NCBI GenBank assembly: GCA_903882965.1 | Contig: CAIRZD010000130.1 | Location: 23,305 to 87,304, forward strand | From: an uncultured Bacteroidota bacterium | GTDB lineage: Bacteria; Bacteroidota; Bacteroidia; Chitinophagales; Chitinophagaceae | DNA: 64,000 nt | Direction of reading: 5' to 3' | Part shown: piece by piece, positions 31,681 to 41,571 of the stretch | Layout: every line of letters begins with the position of its first letter | Position numbering within the stretch: the stretch's first letter is position 1 | Position numbers and translations under genes: made by a program | Notes under the pieces: generated by a model | Databases searched by the model: none | Seen by the model: the letters and a program-made list of their open reading frames with translations, nothing else | Told to the model about the DNA's origin: nothing

Positions 31681-32559
31681 ATGTTAGTAGCGTTATATAA
31701 CAGAACATTTGGAGAGCAGGATGTACCCCTGTTGCTCAATATATTGAAAATGCTGGAGCAGCATAAGTTGCAACTGGTATTTTACAAAGGATTTTATGAG
31801 CGGTTGCAGCCACATGTTTCATTTGAAGTTGCGCCACGTTTATTTACGAGTAAGAAAGACCTGCCGCCGCATACAGATATGCTGTTTAGCCTTGGGGGAG
31901 ATGGGACTATGCTTGATGCTGTGTGCTTTGTGGGCAATTCCAATATTCCTTTAATTGGTGTGAACCTGGGCAGGTTAGGTTTCCTGGCGGCTATACCGGA
32001 AGAAGAAGTAGGAGAAGCTATCTTGTCGCTGGTGAGGGGGTCATATACTTTGGAGAAAAGAACATTACTGCATCTTGATTCGAGTGTGCCTTTATTTAAC
32101 GGAGCTCCGTTTGCGCTGAATGAGTTTACGATACACCGGCAGGATACATCGTCGATGATAAAGATACATACTTACCTTAACGGCGAGTTTCTGAACACTT
32201 ACTGGGCAGACGGGTTGATCGTGGCTACACCAACGGGTTCGACGGGTTATTCATTAAGTTGCGGCGGCCCTGTAGTTTTTCCGCAAACATCAAGTTTTGT
32301 AATAACACCGGTGGCACCGCACAATCTGAATACGAGGCCGATCGTGGTGCCGGATGATAATGTGATATCGTTTGAAATAGAGGGACGTACCGAACAGTTT
32401 TTATGCACACTCGACGCACGCACTGAAACGATAAAAAGTAATGTGCAGCTGGCGGTGAAGCGGGAAAGCTTTATGGTATCACTTGTGCGGCCGGATGAGC
32501 ATAATTTTTTGAACACGATCCGGCAGAAATTGTATTGGGGGATCGATAAGCGAAACTAA
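31681..32559 (+). CDS. nadK: NAD kinase
   Basis: DMLFSLGGDGTMLDAV; GVNLGRLGFLAAIPEEE; ATPTGSTGYSLSCGGPVV. Confidence 0.97.
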   Translation: MLVALYNRTFGEQDVPLLLNILKMLEQHKLQLVFYKGFYERLQPHVSFEVAPRLFTSKKDLPPHTDMLFSLGGDGTMLDAVCFVGNSNIPLIGVNLGRLGFLAAIPEEEVGEAILSLVRGSYTLEKRTLLHLDSSVPLFNGAPFALNEFTIHRQDTSSMIKIHTYLNGEFLNTYWADGLIVATPTGSTGYSLSCGGPVVFPQTSSFVITPVAPHNLNTRPIVVPDDNVISFEIEGRTEQFLCTLDARTETIKSNVQLAVKRESFMVSLVRPDEHNFLNTIRQKLYWGIDKRN

Positions 32560-32663
32560 TATCGGGTAGAGAGTTAAAAGTAAACCCCCAAAAGACTTTT
32601 GACAAGTATTATCCTTGATTTGAGACGATGGCAGGGCTTTTTCGGATAAAGTAGGGATTATTT

Positions 32664-32671
32664 TATATTTG
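32664..32671 (+). promoter_or_regulatory. -7 box TATATTTG, ~227 nt upstream of the next ATG
   Basis: Exact TAnnTTTG. Confidence 0.35.
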
Positions 32672-32897
32672 CCTAACATATAAAAGTAGTTTGTTTGAAT
32701 GTGTATCCTTTTTAATAAAAAAAGGGTACGAATTTTGTTATTCAGCAAAGTATTCTTATTTTTCCGATGAATAAATATTGTTTTTCATAAACCGGGCAGC
32801 GCAATTTTATTGATTGTGCCAACGGGTTGTATTAACTGGAAAAATATTTTTCGCAATTTATTGAAGAATTGTTCACCCTTTTTATTATAAGAATGCG

Positions 32898-34658
32898 ATG
32901 AAGAAATTTTATTTTTTATCCCTATTGTGCTGCTTGAGTTTTGTAACATTTGCACAAAGTACAGTAACGATATATGCTACCGGCCTTACAGGGTCATACA
33001 CAACCGGAACTGCAAGTAGTTTTGGGACACGGACAGACGGTAACATTGTAACATCTGGAACTACCTTCAGAGGGTATGCTGTTTTTGACCTCAGCTCTAT
33101 TCCTGTGGGAGCAACGATAACGGGTGTTGTTATTGGCTTCAATGTAAGCGGTTATGGTGGTGGTGGTGCGCCATCGGGTTGGAATACTTATGGCTATGCA
33201 AGCGATCTTTCTACGGTGACCACTGCGGCTACGCTTTTTGCAGATATGGTAGCAGGGACTTCACTTACCACAGCTACTTACGGAACGGCTACCGGTAACC
33301 AGACACTTGCGTCGACAGGGGCATCAACTACTTTTATACAGACCAACTCAGGCAGTAAAGTTTCTATTTGCTGGACCGGCGGGGGAAGTAAAAATTATAC
33401 TATAACCGGGGAAACAGGCACAGCTACAACAACCGGTACCAATGCCCCTTATTTGCAAATCAGTTATACCTGCGCCGGGGTAAGCGGAGTAAGCGCGTCG
33501 GCAACACCAAACCCGATATGTGTTGGTTCGTTATTATCGCTAACCGGTGTTGCGACGGGTGCAACAAGTTATTCATGGTCGGGCCCGGGCCCATATACAT
33601 CTGCAACACAGAGTCCAACATTTGCTACTACTGCTTCTTCGGGAGGGGTATACACTTTTACTGCGTATAACTCGACCGGTTGCGGTACGCAGGCTACGAC
33701 AGCGGCAGTGACATTAAATGCAACGCCAGTAGCTACGGTTACGACAACCTCTTCTGTGGTGTTTTGTGCGGGACAAAATGTAGTACTTACCGGCACCACA
33801 GGAGCCGGGTATACTTACCAATGGGATCAATCAGGTGGAATAATCGGGGGGGCAACAAACCAGACATATACGGCATCAAATAGCGGTGGTTATACCGTTG
33901 ATATAACAGATCCTTCAACCGGTTGTTCAAGCACATCTACTCCAGTTGTTGTGAATGCTATCCCTGATGCACCACCGCTAACACCTGCGGGTAGTGCAGG
34001 GCTATGTACCGGAAGTGATTTGACGCTGGCAATAAATTTGAGCGGAGTAACTACCGGTATGACTTATCAATGGGCCAGAGGCGGTATACCGATTGCAGGG
34101 GCTAACAGCAGTAATTATACAACAGCTACCGGAGGGAATTATTATTGTATACTTACGCTTCCAACTTGTGTCGATACTACACAAACGACTATAGTAAATG
34201 TCTTATCGTTGCCTACACCAACAGTTAGTTTTAACGGGGCGATATTATCAACATCTTCTGTGTATTCAGGTTACCAGTGGTTTTTGAATTTAGTAGCAAT
34301 ACCCGGTGCTACTACTTCTACTTATTTCCCCACATCAATAGGCAGTTATCGTGTGAGGGTAACGGATACAAATGGATGTACTAACTACTCGGCTCCGGAC
34401 GGGGTAAATTTTTTAGGTGTGGCACAGATAAATGCTGCGGCCATAAAAATATATCCTAACCCGGCTACCCAAATGGTGCATATAACATCTGCTGAACCAG
34501 TAAGTGCAGTAATATCAAGTGTTGAAGGGAAACAATTGATCAACAGGTCAGCAGCTATTGATATTGATGTGAATGAATTGCCGAGCGGATTATATATCAT
34601 TATGCTATACAATGAAGCAGGTGACCGTGTGTATATTGATAAATTAATTAAAGAATAA
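32898..34658 (+). CDS. Ig-like domain secreted protein with T9SS type A sorting domain
   Basis: Signal peptide; Ig/PKD-like repeats; C-terminal IKIYPNPATQMVHITS...LPSGLYIIMLYN. Confidence 0.85.
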   Translation: MKKFYFLSLLCCLSFVTFAQSTVTIYATGLTGSYTTGTASSFGTRTDGNIVTSGTTFRGYAVFDLSSIPVGATITGVVIGFNVSGYGGGGAPSGWNTYGYASDLSTVTTAATLFADMVAGTSLTTATYGTATGNQTLASTGASTTFIQTNSGSKVSICWTGGGSKNYTITGETGTATTTGTNAPYLQISYTCAGVSGVSASATPNPICVGSLLSLTGVATGATSYSWSGPGPYTSATQSPTFATTASSGGVYTFTAYNSTGCGTQATTAAVTLNATPVATVTTTSSVVFCAGQNVVLTGTTGAGYTYQWDQSGGIIGGATNQTYTASNSGGYTVDITDPSTGCSSTSTPVVVNAIPDAPPLTPAGSAGLCTGSDLTLAINLSGVTTGMTYQWARGGIPIAGANSSNYTTATGGNYYCILTLPTCVDTTQTTIVNVLSLPTPTVSFNGAILSTSSVYSGYQWFLNLVAIPGATTSTYFPTSIGSYRVRVTDTNGCTNYSAPDGVNFLGVAQINAAAIKIYPNPATQMVHITSAEPVSAVISSVEGKQLINRSAAIDIDVNELPSGLYIIMLYNEAGDRVYIDKLIKE

Positions 34659-34664
34659 ATGGCC

Positions 34665-34699
34665 TTCAATAAGCAACTACAATGTAGTTGCCTATTGAA
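34665..34699. terminator. Strong hairpin downstream of the T9SS gene (terminator-like, no T-run)
   Basis: TTCAATAAGCAACTAC-AAT-GTAGTTGCCTATTGAA, one mismatch. Confidence 0.55.
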
Positions 34700-34899
34700 G
34701 ATAAAAATTACTTCTGCCGCCATTTTTCAGTCATGGTTTGGGCTGTATCATTCATTAATTGCCACACTTTTTTTACATAGCGAGGGTATTATTCAAATCC
34801 GCTAATAATAGTAACTGAGTCATTTTCATAATGCTTGTTATTGGATATAAAGGTTTGCTAAACCTTTATACATCCTAATGTAATTAGTATGCTTTTTAT

Positions 34900-34907
34900 T
34901 ATTTTTG
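34900..34907 (+). promoter_or_regulatory. -7 box TATTTTTG 4 nt before ATG
   Basis: Exact TAnnTTTG. Confidence 0.4.
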
Positions 34908-34911
34908 AATT

Positions 34912-36114
34912 ATGCTAAAGCGTTTATTGATCATTTTGCTTGCGATTGGGGGCTATATGTCTGTTTGTGCGCAGGTTAGTGATACAACAGCAGTACAAAA
35001 TAAAAGCCATTTACGTATAAGCTTACTTACCTGTAGCCTCGGAGAAGAGGTATGGGAAACATTCGGGCATAGCTGCATCCGAATTATAGACAGTACTAAA
35101 AGCGGACGGGAAAGAGATGTAGTATATAATTATGGATTTTTAGAATCTTCTGAAGATAATACTGTGATGCATCAATTCCTGACCAGCCGTGTACTGGTTT
35201 TTTTGGCGACTAATACCTACGCTGAATTTAATTATCAGTATGGGAATGAGGGAAGAGAAGTAGATGAGCAAGTTTTTTTATTGGATGACACGGAAAAGCA
35301 GGCTATAGTTTCTTTTTTGAAAAATAATGCTCGCAAAGAAAACAGGTATTATGAATATGATGCCGGTTATGACAATTGTTCTACCCGTATCCTGGGCATA
35401 TTTGTAAAAACATTTGGTAATCGTTTTGTGCCCGGGCAAGTGATACCAAAAGGTTCCCGCCTGACATACCGGGATCTGACAAGCCGGTATGGCCCACAGA
35501 AAATACAAGGAAAATATTGGTTTGCACTTGGGATGAAAATTTTTTTCGGTATCAGTTCTGACCGGAAACCGAGTAACACAGAGGCTATGTACCTTTCTGA
35601 ATTTTTAAGTGATGGTATGGCAGGGGCAACTCTTGATGGCAAAAAGCTATGCGATAATAAAGCAACTATATTAGAAAACAAGATAACCTGGCCCGAAACA
35701 ACTGATGAACCTTTTATTGTTTTCTTAATTATCGCCATTATTACTATCGTAGGTTTTTTTGTAAAGAGATTGCGTATTTTGAGCAATGTAGTGAGTGTTT
35801 TGGTTTTATTTTCATCCGGCATATTAGGCTGTTACCTGCTGTATATCGGGGTTATGGATTGTGAGCCGGGATGGAAAAATAATTTCAATATTTTATGGGC
35901 TTTACCCACTAATCTTATTATTCCTTTTTTGGGGCCCAGAGTCAAGGCAAAGTATGCTATCGTAGGTATGTCTTTTATAGGTGTATCGCTTATACTGGAT
36001 GTATTTAGAGTGCAGGAACTTCCTTTGCTTGAAATAGCACCATTGCTGCTGACATTGCTATTTATCTTTGGTCAAATGTATCAAAAAAGTACCTTGAAAA
36101 TCAAATCTTCCTAA
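34912..36114 (+). CDS. DUF4105 (Lnb N-terminal-like) membrane protein
   Basis: ISLLTCSLGEEVWETFGHSCIRIIDS...VVYNYGFL...YYEYDAGYDNCSTRI; C-terminal TM helices. Confidence 0.85.
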   Translation: MLKRLLIILLAIGGYMSVCAQVSDTTAVQNKSHLRISLLTCSLGEEVWETFGHSCIRIIDSTKSGRERDVVYNYGFLESSEDNTVMHQFLTSRVLVFLATNTYAEFNYQYGNEGREVDEQVFLLDDTEKQAIVSFLKNNARKENRYYEYDAGYDNCSTRILGIFVKTFGNRFVPGQVIPKGSRLTYRDLTSRYGPQKIQGKYWFALGMKIFFGISSDRKPSNTEAMYLSEFLSDGMAGATLDGKKLCDNKATILENKITWPETTDEPFIVFLIIAIITIVGFFVKRLRILSNVVSVLVLFSSGILGCYLLYIGVMDCEPGWKNNFNILWALPTNLIIPFLGPRVKAKYAIVGMSFIGVSLILDVFRVQELPLLEIAPLLLTLLFIFGQMYQKSTLKIKSS

Positions 36115-36316
36115 TAATTACAAAACAGTTCCAATGTCGGTGTATTTATAACTTTCAGTTAATCTTTTTATTATTCTGAAAACCGGTCAATTGCAATACC
36201 TACAAGGGGTTAAAATATTTTGATAAATAAGTTGTGTATTTCCTCATTTTTTTATATCTTTAGCATTACTTGTAACAATATTTTTTATTAATATAATTAA
36301 TCCTAAAACGAGACAA

Positions 36317-38863
36317 ATGAGCAATTTTACTTCATCCAGCTCTGTACCCTCTAAATATGCATATGCAAGAGTATGTAGGGTAGTAAGCCTAATTTATTCG
36401 GCTCTTGCAGGCAAAAAACAAATACGGTTTGTAATGGCCGGCTTGTTGTTTTTATTGGTAAGCAGTATGGGCAATAAAGCATTTGCATTTGGAACAACAT
36501 ATTATTACCCAACCTCTGTTACTGCAGGCGGCGGCGGTACTTATTGCGTAGGTAGCACCGCAACAGGATTGACTGGTACAATTAACGATGGAAGTTCCAC
36601 TGCTACAGGGGGGACAAGTTCTACCGTTACATGGACATGGTATTACAACACTACGGGAGCTACCGGCACCACTGCGGGTGCGACATCCGTTTTAACCGGG
36701 GGGCCTTATACCGCAGGTAGTGGAAGTACATCCGCTCCGCTTCCATCGGCAAATATTTCTACTGCTACTCCAGGTACTTATTATTACTTCCTTTGTGTGA
36801 ACTATGCGGGGGGTACTTATGGTAGTGGATCTTTGTTTTCGAACTTAATTACTGTAACCGTTAATTCCACGCTGCCAATTACGGGCACTACAACGATTTG
36901 CCAGGGTTCTACTACTACGTTAGGTGACGCTACTCCGGGAGGGACGTGGAGCAGCACCGTACCCGGCGTGGCGACGGTTACTAGCGGTGGTGGTTTAGTC
37001 ACGGGTATTTCCGGTGGGTTGACGAGTATCGTTTACAGTGCCGGTTGTGGCGCTCCGGCAACTATCACTGTATCAGTAACTGCAATTCCATCGGCTATTA
37101 CCGGTCCAGGTGCTGTCTGTATAGGAAACACGATCACGTTGTCAGATAGCCCATTCGGTGCGTGGGGGAGTTCAAATACCTCAGTTGCTACTGTTGCTCC
37201 TACCACAGGTGTAGTATCGGGGTTAACAAGTGGTACAACCAATATAACCTACAGCAATGGCTGTGGCACACCCGCGTCAACGATAATTACTGTTAATCCA
37301 CTACCACCAAGTATTACCGGACCAGATAGTTTGTGCCCAGGTGGTGCTACTATCACGTTAAATGATGCAACGACAGGTGGTACATGGTCTAGTTCGATGC
37401 CTACTGTTGCTGCCGCAGGCCTTGTTACCGGAGTAATAACCAGTGGCCTATCAGGTACTACAACGATCACTTATACATCGCCGTTAACCTGCATTACGAC
37501 TAAAGTGGTAACAGTAGAACCATTACCCGCACCAATAGGAGGGATACTCCATGAGTGTGCAGGTACGCAGGTTACTTTGACAAATACTACTATTGGTGGG
37601 ACATGGGTAAGCAGTACCCCTCCGGTAGCCAGCATTGATACTAATAGCGGGCTTGTGACCGGCGTATCGGGTGGAACAACTGTGATCACTTATATTACTG
37701 CCTGTGGTTCTATCACAGCCATAGATACATCAATTGCCGCTCCTGATCCGATAGTAGGGAATGGCAGCGTATGTCTTGGCAGCGCTACTACTTTTGCAGA
37801 TATACCAACAGGCGGTACCTGGACTAGCAGTACACCAGGAACAGCATCAGTACTTTCGGGATCAGGTGTGATAACTGGAGTAACTGTGGGAACGGCAACT
37901 ATTACTTATACTATTCCTCCGGGATGCTCTGCGATAAAATCGGTAAATGTAGTGGCATTACCCCCGGCAATAAGTGGTGTTAAACACACTTGCATTGGTA
38001 TGACAACCACTTTAAATGATGCATTTACAGGCGGGACATGGAGTAGTTTACAAACTTACGTAGCCAGCGTAAATGATGCAAGCGGTATTGTAACCGGAGT
38101 AACGGCAGATACTGCTAATATTGTTTATACTGATGCCGCAGGCTGTAAGACCAGCACAACTGTGACCGTAAACCCATCACCGGATTCAATAGTCACCGGG
38201 TTTATTGCTAACTGCAGCTCAACGATGGATACTATGTATGATGCTACTCCAGGAGGCGCATGGAGTAGCGGTGCCACTGCGGTTGCGACGATAAGTGCTG
38301 CAGGTGTTGTTACAACACTTACAGGGGGAACAGCAATTATCACTTATAAATTACCTACCGGCTGTTTGGTAAGTAAATCATTTAGTGTGCATCCGCTTCC
38401 TTCACCAATTGTAACCTGGGATTGGGCTACGAATACATTTTTCACGAATAATATTTATGTAACCTACCAATGGTATGATTCTATCCAAGGACAAATTAAC
38501 GGAGCAAATGCTTTCCAGACAGCGGCTTTATATAATGGATATTACTGGGTAGTAGTAACAGATACCAATGGATGCACGGCTGCGTCAGGGCATGTTCATT
38601 ACAATACAAATATGACCGGAGTGCCGACAGTCAATAGTGGTACAGTTTTGCGTATTTATCCTAATCCGGCGAATGGGGTTGTTTATATAGAATCGGGGAT
38701 ACGGGTACGTGCTGTGATTAGGGGAATAGATGGGAAAACGGAGCTGGAGGAAGTAGATGCCAAGCAGCTTGATATAAGCAGGTTGGCAAACGGGATATAT
38801 TTCATTTCGCTGTATGCAGATAGCGGGCAGCGATTGATTGTGGAGAAGCTTATAAAACAATAG
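36317..38863 (+). CDS. Secreted Ig-like repeat protein (about 7 repeats) with T9SS type A sorting domain
   Basis: Repeats of [I]xGxxxxCxGxxxxLxDxxxGGTWSSS; C-terminal LRIYPNPANGVVYIES...LANGIYFISLY. Confidence 0.88.
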   Translation: MSNFTSSSSVPSKYAYARVCRVVSLIYSALAGKKQIRFVMAGLLFLLVSSMGNKAFAFGTTYYYPTSVTAGGGGTYCVGSTATGLTGTINDGSSTATGGTSSTVTWTWYYNTTGATGTTAGATSVLTGGPYTAGSGSTSAPLPSANISTATPGTYYYFLCVNYAGGTYGSGSLFSNLITVTVNSTLPITGTTTICQGSTTTLGDATPGGTWSSTVPGVATVTSGGGLVTGISGGLTSIVYSAGCGAPATITVSVTAIPSAITGPGAVCIGNTITLSDSPFGAWGSSNTSVATVAPTTGVVSGLTSGTTNITYSNGCGTPASTIITVNPLPPSITGPDSLCPGGATITLNDATTGGTWSSSMPTVAAAGLVTGVITSGLSGTTTITYTSPLTCITTKVVTVEPLPAPIGGILHECAGTQVTLTNTTIGGTWVSSTPPVASIDTNSGLVTGVSGGTTVITYITACGSITAIDTSIAAPDPIVGNGSVCLGSATTFADIPTGGTWTSSTPGTASVLSGSGVITGVTVGTATITYTIPPGCSAIKSVNVVALPPAISGVKHTCIGMTTTLNDAFTGGTWSSLQTYVASVNDASGIVTGVTADTANIVYTDAAGCKTSTTVTVNPSPDSIVTGFIANCSSTMDTMYDATPGGAWSSGATAVATISAAGVVTTLTGGTAIITYKLPTGCLVSKSFSVHPLPSPIVTWDWATNTFFTNNIYVTYQWYDSIQGQINGANAFQTAALYNGYYWVVVTDTNGCTAASGHVHYNTNMTGVPTVNSGTVLRIYPNPANGVVYIESGIRVRAVIRGIDGKTELEEVDAKQLDISRLANGIYFISLYADSGQRLIVEKLIKQ

Positions 38864-38873
38864 TATATAAAAG

Positions 38874-38911
38874 CACTAGCTTGAATTCTGAGATCAGAAT
38901 TCAAGCTAGTG
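38874..38911. repeat. Perfect 18-bp inverted repeat with 2-nt loop
   Basis: CACTAGCTTGAATTCTGA-GA-TCAGAATTCAAGCTAGTG. Confidence 0.95.
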
Positions 38912-38958
38912 TTGGATTTTGTTAAAAGGGTACAAATTAATTTAGTTATTTAGCATTT

Positions 38959-41484
38959 ATGAAGAAAATATATTTACTGATTATTTTTTGTTGTTTGAGT
39001 ATTTCCGGTTTCTCAGTTTGTGTTACCCCTCCTACGGCTATCACCGGGCCTACTTCTGTATGTGCCGGTAATTCAATAAACTTAACAGATGGTGTCGCGG
39101 GTGGTGTATGGTCCAGTACTAATGGTAGCGGCACCGGCACTGTAGGATCTACATCAGGTATTGTGAATGGTATTTCTGCAGGTACTATTACTATTTCGTA
39201 TACAACCGCCGGATGCACTCCTGCAACTTATGTTGTTACGGTTAATGCTTATCCGAGCGCAATCACCGGGCCCGCCACAACAGTATGTGTTGGCGGCACA
39301 TTATCATTAACTGATGTTACGACAGGAGGAATTTGGGGTAGTACTTTTACCACAACTGCGACGGTTGACCCGACCGGAGTTGTTACCGGGAATGGTGCCG
39401 GACCAGTAACAATATCATATAATGTGGCGGGATGTGCGGTGACTTATCCAGTGACAGTTAACCCCATACCCATGGCCGTTACGGGGCCTAGTTCGGTATG
39501 CATCGGTCATACTATTTTGTTATCCGATATTTCGCCCGGTGGTACATGGAGTAGCAGTACCCCTGCCGTAGCAAGCGTAGGATCAAACACAGGCATTGTG
39601 ACCGGAGTAGCCTCCGGTGCAACTTATATTACTTACACGTATACTGCTACCGGTTGTTATGCAGCAGCAGTTTTGGAAAATGTAAATACTAATCCGGCAG
39701 CGATATCGGGAGCAACATCTGTGTGCCAGGGTGATTCAACAATATTAAGCGATATTAGTGGCGGCGGCACGTGGAGTTCTTCAAATCCACCAATTGCATC
39801 CATTGGTTCATCAACCGGTGTTGTGACGGGGGGGAGCTTGCTAGGGACTACGACTATTACATATACGTACATTACAACCGGCTGTTTTGTAACCCAGACG
39901 ATGAGCGTAAATGCAAACCCTGCTGTTATTACCGGGTCGGGTTTAGTATGTGTTGGGGGTACTATTACATTGTCAGATCTAACGCCTGGAGGTACCTGGA
40001 GCAGTGCTGAATTCTGGGTAGCGTCTGTTGGGTCCACAGGTGTTGTTACCGGCCTTACCGGCGGTGCGACCAGCACGATATCTTATACCATAGCAAATGG
40101 CTGCTTCACTACTTATATCGATAGTGTAATAACACCACCATCAATGATAACAGGCGATACCACTTTATGTGTAGGTTACGCCACCACATTCTTAGATTCT
40201 ATAAGTGGTGGGACATGGAGCAGCAGTGCGCCGGGAAGTGCGTATTTTGCCTCCCCTTCATCGGGTGTTATTACTGCAACAGCTCCCGGGGTTGTTACTG
40301 TAACTTATAGTGTGACGATGTGTCCATCTGTTTCGCATAACGTAACAGTAAATCCTGTACCTGCAACTATTACCGGTGCAAGCAGTTTGTGTGATAGTGT
40401 GCATTCTTATTTATATGATCTTACTCCCGGTGGTTTATGGACCAGTAGTGATTCAACGCATGCCAGAGTAGTTTCGTATCCCGATACAGGTGTTGCCGTA
40501 GGGGTATCACTTGGCACAGCAGTTATCAGCTATACCCTGCCAACCGGATGTTTTGTTGTATTACCGGTAACGGTTAATCCGCTGGCGCCGCCAATTGCCG
40601 GTACGGATACTATTTGTTCTACCGGCTCTACGTGGCTTACTGATATAGTAGGTGGTGGTACATGGACCAGTAGTAATATGGCCGTGGCAACGATAACAGT
40701 GGACAGTGGGAAAATGACCGGAATAGTACCCGGCCTCACTTACATTGTATATACCTTGCCCACAGGCTGTACAGCATCTTTATTAGTGGACGCAATACCT
40801 GCTATACCTGCAATATCAAGCCCTTCGCATGTTTGTACAGGGGCTGTCATTAATATGACCGATCCGGATACGACCGGTGTGTGGAGCAGTGCGAATAATT
40901 ATATTGCGAGTGTTGGTACTAATGGAGTTCTGTCAGGCCATTTTCCTGATACTGTAAATATTACGTACATGGTATCTGCTTTCAAGGGCTGTTATGCTAC
41001 CAAAATGATAGTGGTAAATCCATTGCCAGTACCTGTGATAACACGTACTCCGGGCACACGCAATCTTGTTACTTTTAACTACTACACAAGCTACCAATGG
41101 TTCAATGACCGGACAGGGCTTATAGCGGGCGCTACTACGCCAACGTATATATTGCCTTTTGCAAGCGATTCGTTTTACGTTGTAGTAACTGATACTAACG
41201 GATGCACATCGAGGGGTAGCTGGTATCCATATGATTTTACCGGCGTGAACAATGTTAGTGCGGAAAACATAAGTGTGTATCCAAACCCTGCAAACGCTAC
41301 TATATATATAGATGGCAGTGTTCAGGTTCGTGCGGTTTTGAGCACAATTGATGGTAAAATGATAATGGAAGAAGATCATGCAAAAGAGTTGAATATCAGT
41401 TCACTTGCTCCGGGTTTGTATCTTCTGGCCTTGTATAATGATAACGGGGAAATGATAAAGATGGAAAAAGTGATCAAAGAATAA
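38959..41484 (+). CDS. Secreted Ig-like repeat protein (about 9 repeats) with T9SS type A sorting domain
   Basis: Same repeat family as 36317-38863; C-terminal ISVYPNPANATIYIDG...LAPGLYLLALYN. Confidence 0.88.
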   Translation: MKKIYLLIIFCCLSISGFSVCVTPPTAITGPTSVCAGNSINLTDGVAGGVWSSTNGSGTGTVGSTSGIVNGISAGTITISYTTAGCTPATYVVTVNAYPSAITGPATTVCVGGTLSLTDVTTGGIWGSTFTTTATVDPTGVVTGNGAGPVTISYNVAGCAVTYPVTVNPIPMAVTGPSSVCIGHTILLSDISPGGTWSSSTPAVASVGSNTGIVTGVASGATYITYTYTATGCYAAAVLENVNTNPAAISGATSVCQGDSTILSDISGGGTWSSSNPPIASIGSSTGVVTGGSLLGTTTITYTYITTGCFVTQTMSVNANPAVITGSGLVCVGGTITLSDLTPGGTWSSAEFWVASVGSTGVVTGLTGGATSTISYTIANGCFTTYIDSVITPPSMITGDTTLCVGYATTFLDSISGGTWSSSAPGSAYFASPSSGVITATAPGVVTVTYSVTMCPSVSHNVTVNPVPATITGASSLCDSVHSYLYDLTPGGLWTSSDSTHARVVSYPDTGVAVGVSLGTAVISYTLPTGCFVVLPVTVNPLAPPIAGTDTICSTGSTWLTDIVGGGTWTSSNMAVATITVDSGKMTGIVPGLTYIVYTLPTGCTASLLVDAIPAIPAISSPSHVCTGAVINMTDPDTTGVWSSANNYIASVGTNGVLSGHFPDTVNITYMVSAFKGCYATKMIVVNPLPVPVITRTPGTRNLVTFNYYTSYQWFNDRTGLIAGATTPTYILPFASDSFYVVVTDTNGCTSRGSWYPYDFTGVNNVSAENISVYPNPANATIYIDGSVQVRAVLSTIDGKMIMEEDHAKELNISSLAPGLYLLALYNDNGEMIKMEKVIKE

Positions 41485-41507
41485 ATTATTAACGAATTGT
41501 TTTTATA

Positions 41508-41538
41508 AGAGCCCCGCTATTCCGGGGCTCTTTTTTTT
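41508..41538 (+). terminator. Rho-independent terminator
   Basis: AGAGCCCCG...CGGGGCTCT followed by T8. Confidence 0.88.
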
Positions 41539-41557
41539 GTTACTTGGGAAGATGAAG

Positions 41558-41565
41558 TATATTTA
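41558..41565 (+). promoter_or_regulatory. -7-like box TATATTTA 6 nt before ATG, TTTG 18 nt upstream
   Basis: TTTG (41536-41539)-N18-TATATTTA. Confidence 0.35.
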
Positions 41566-41571
41566 TGGTGC

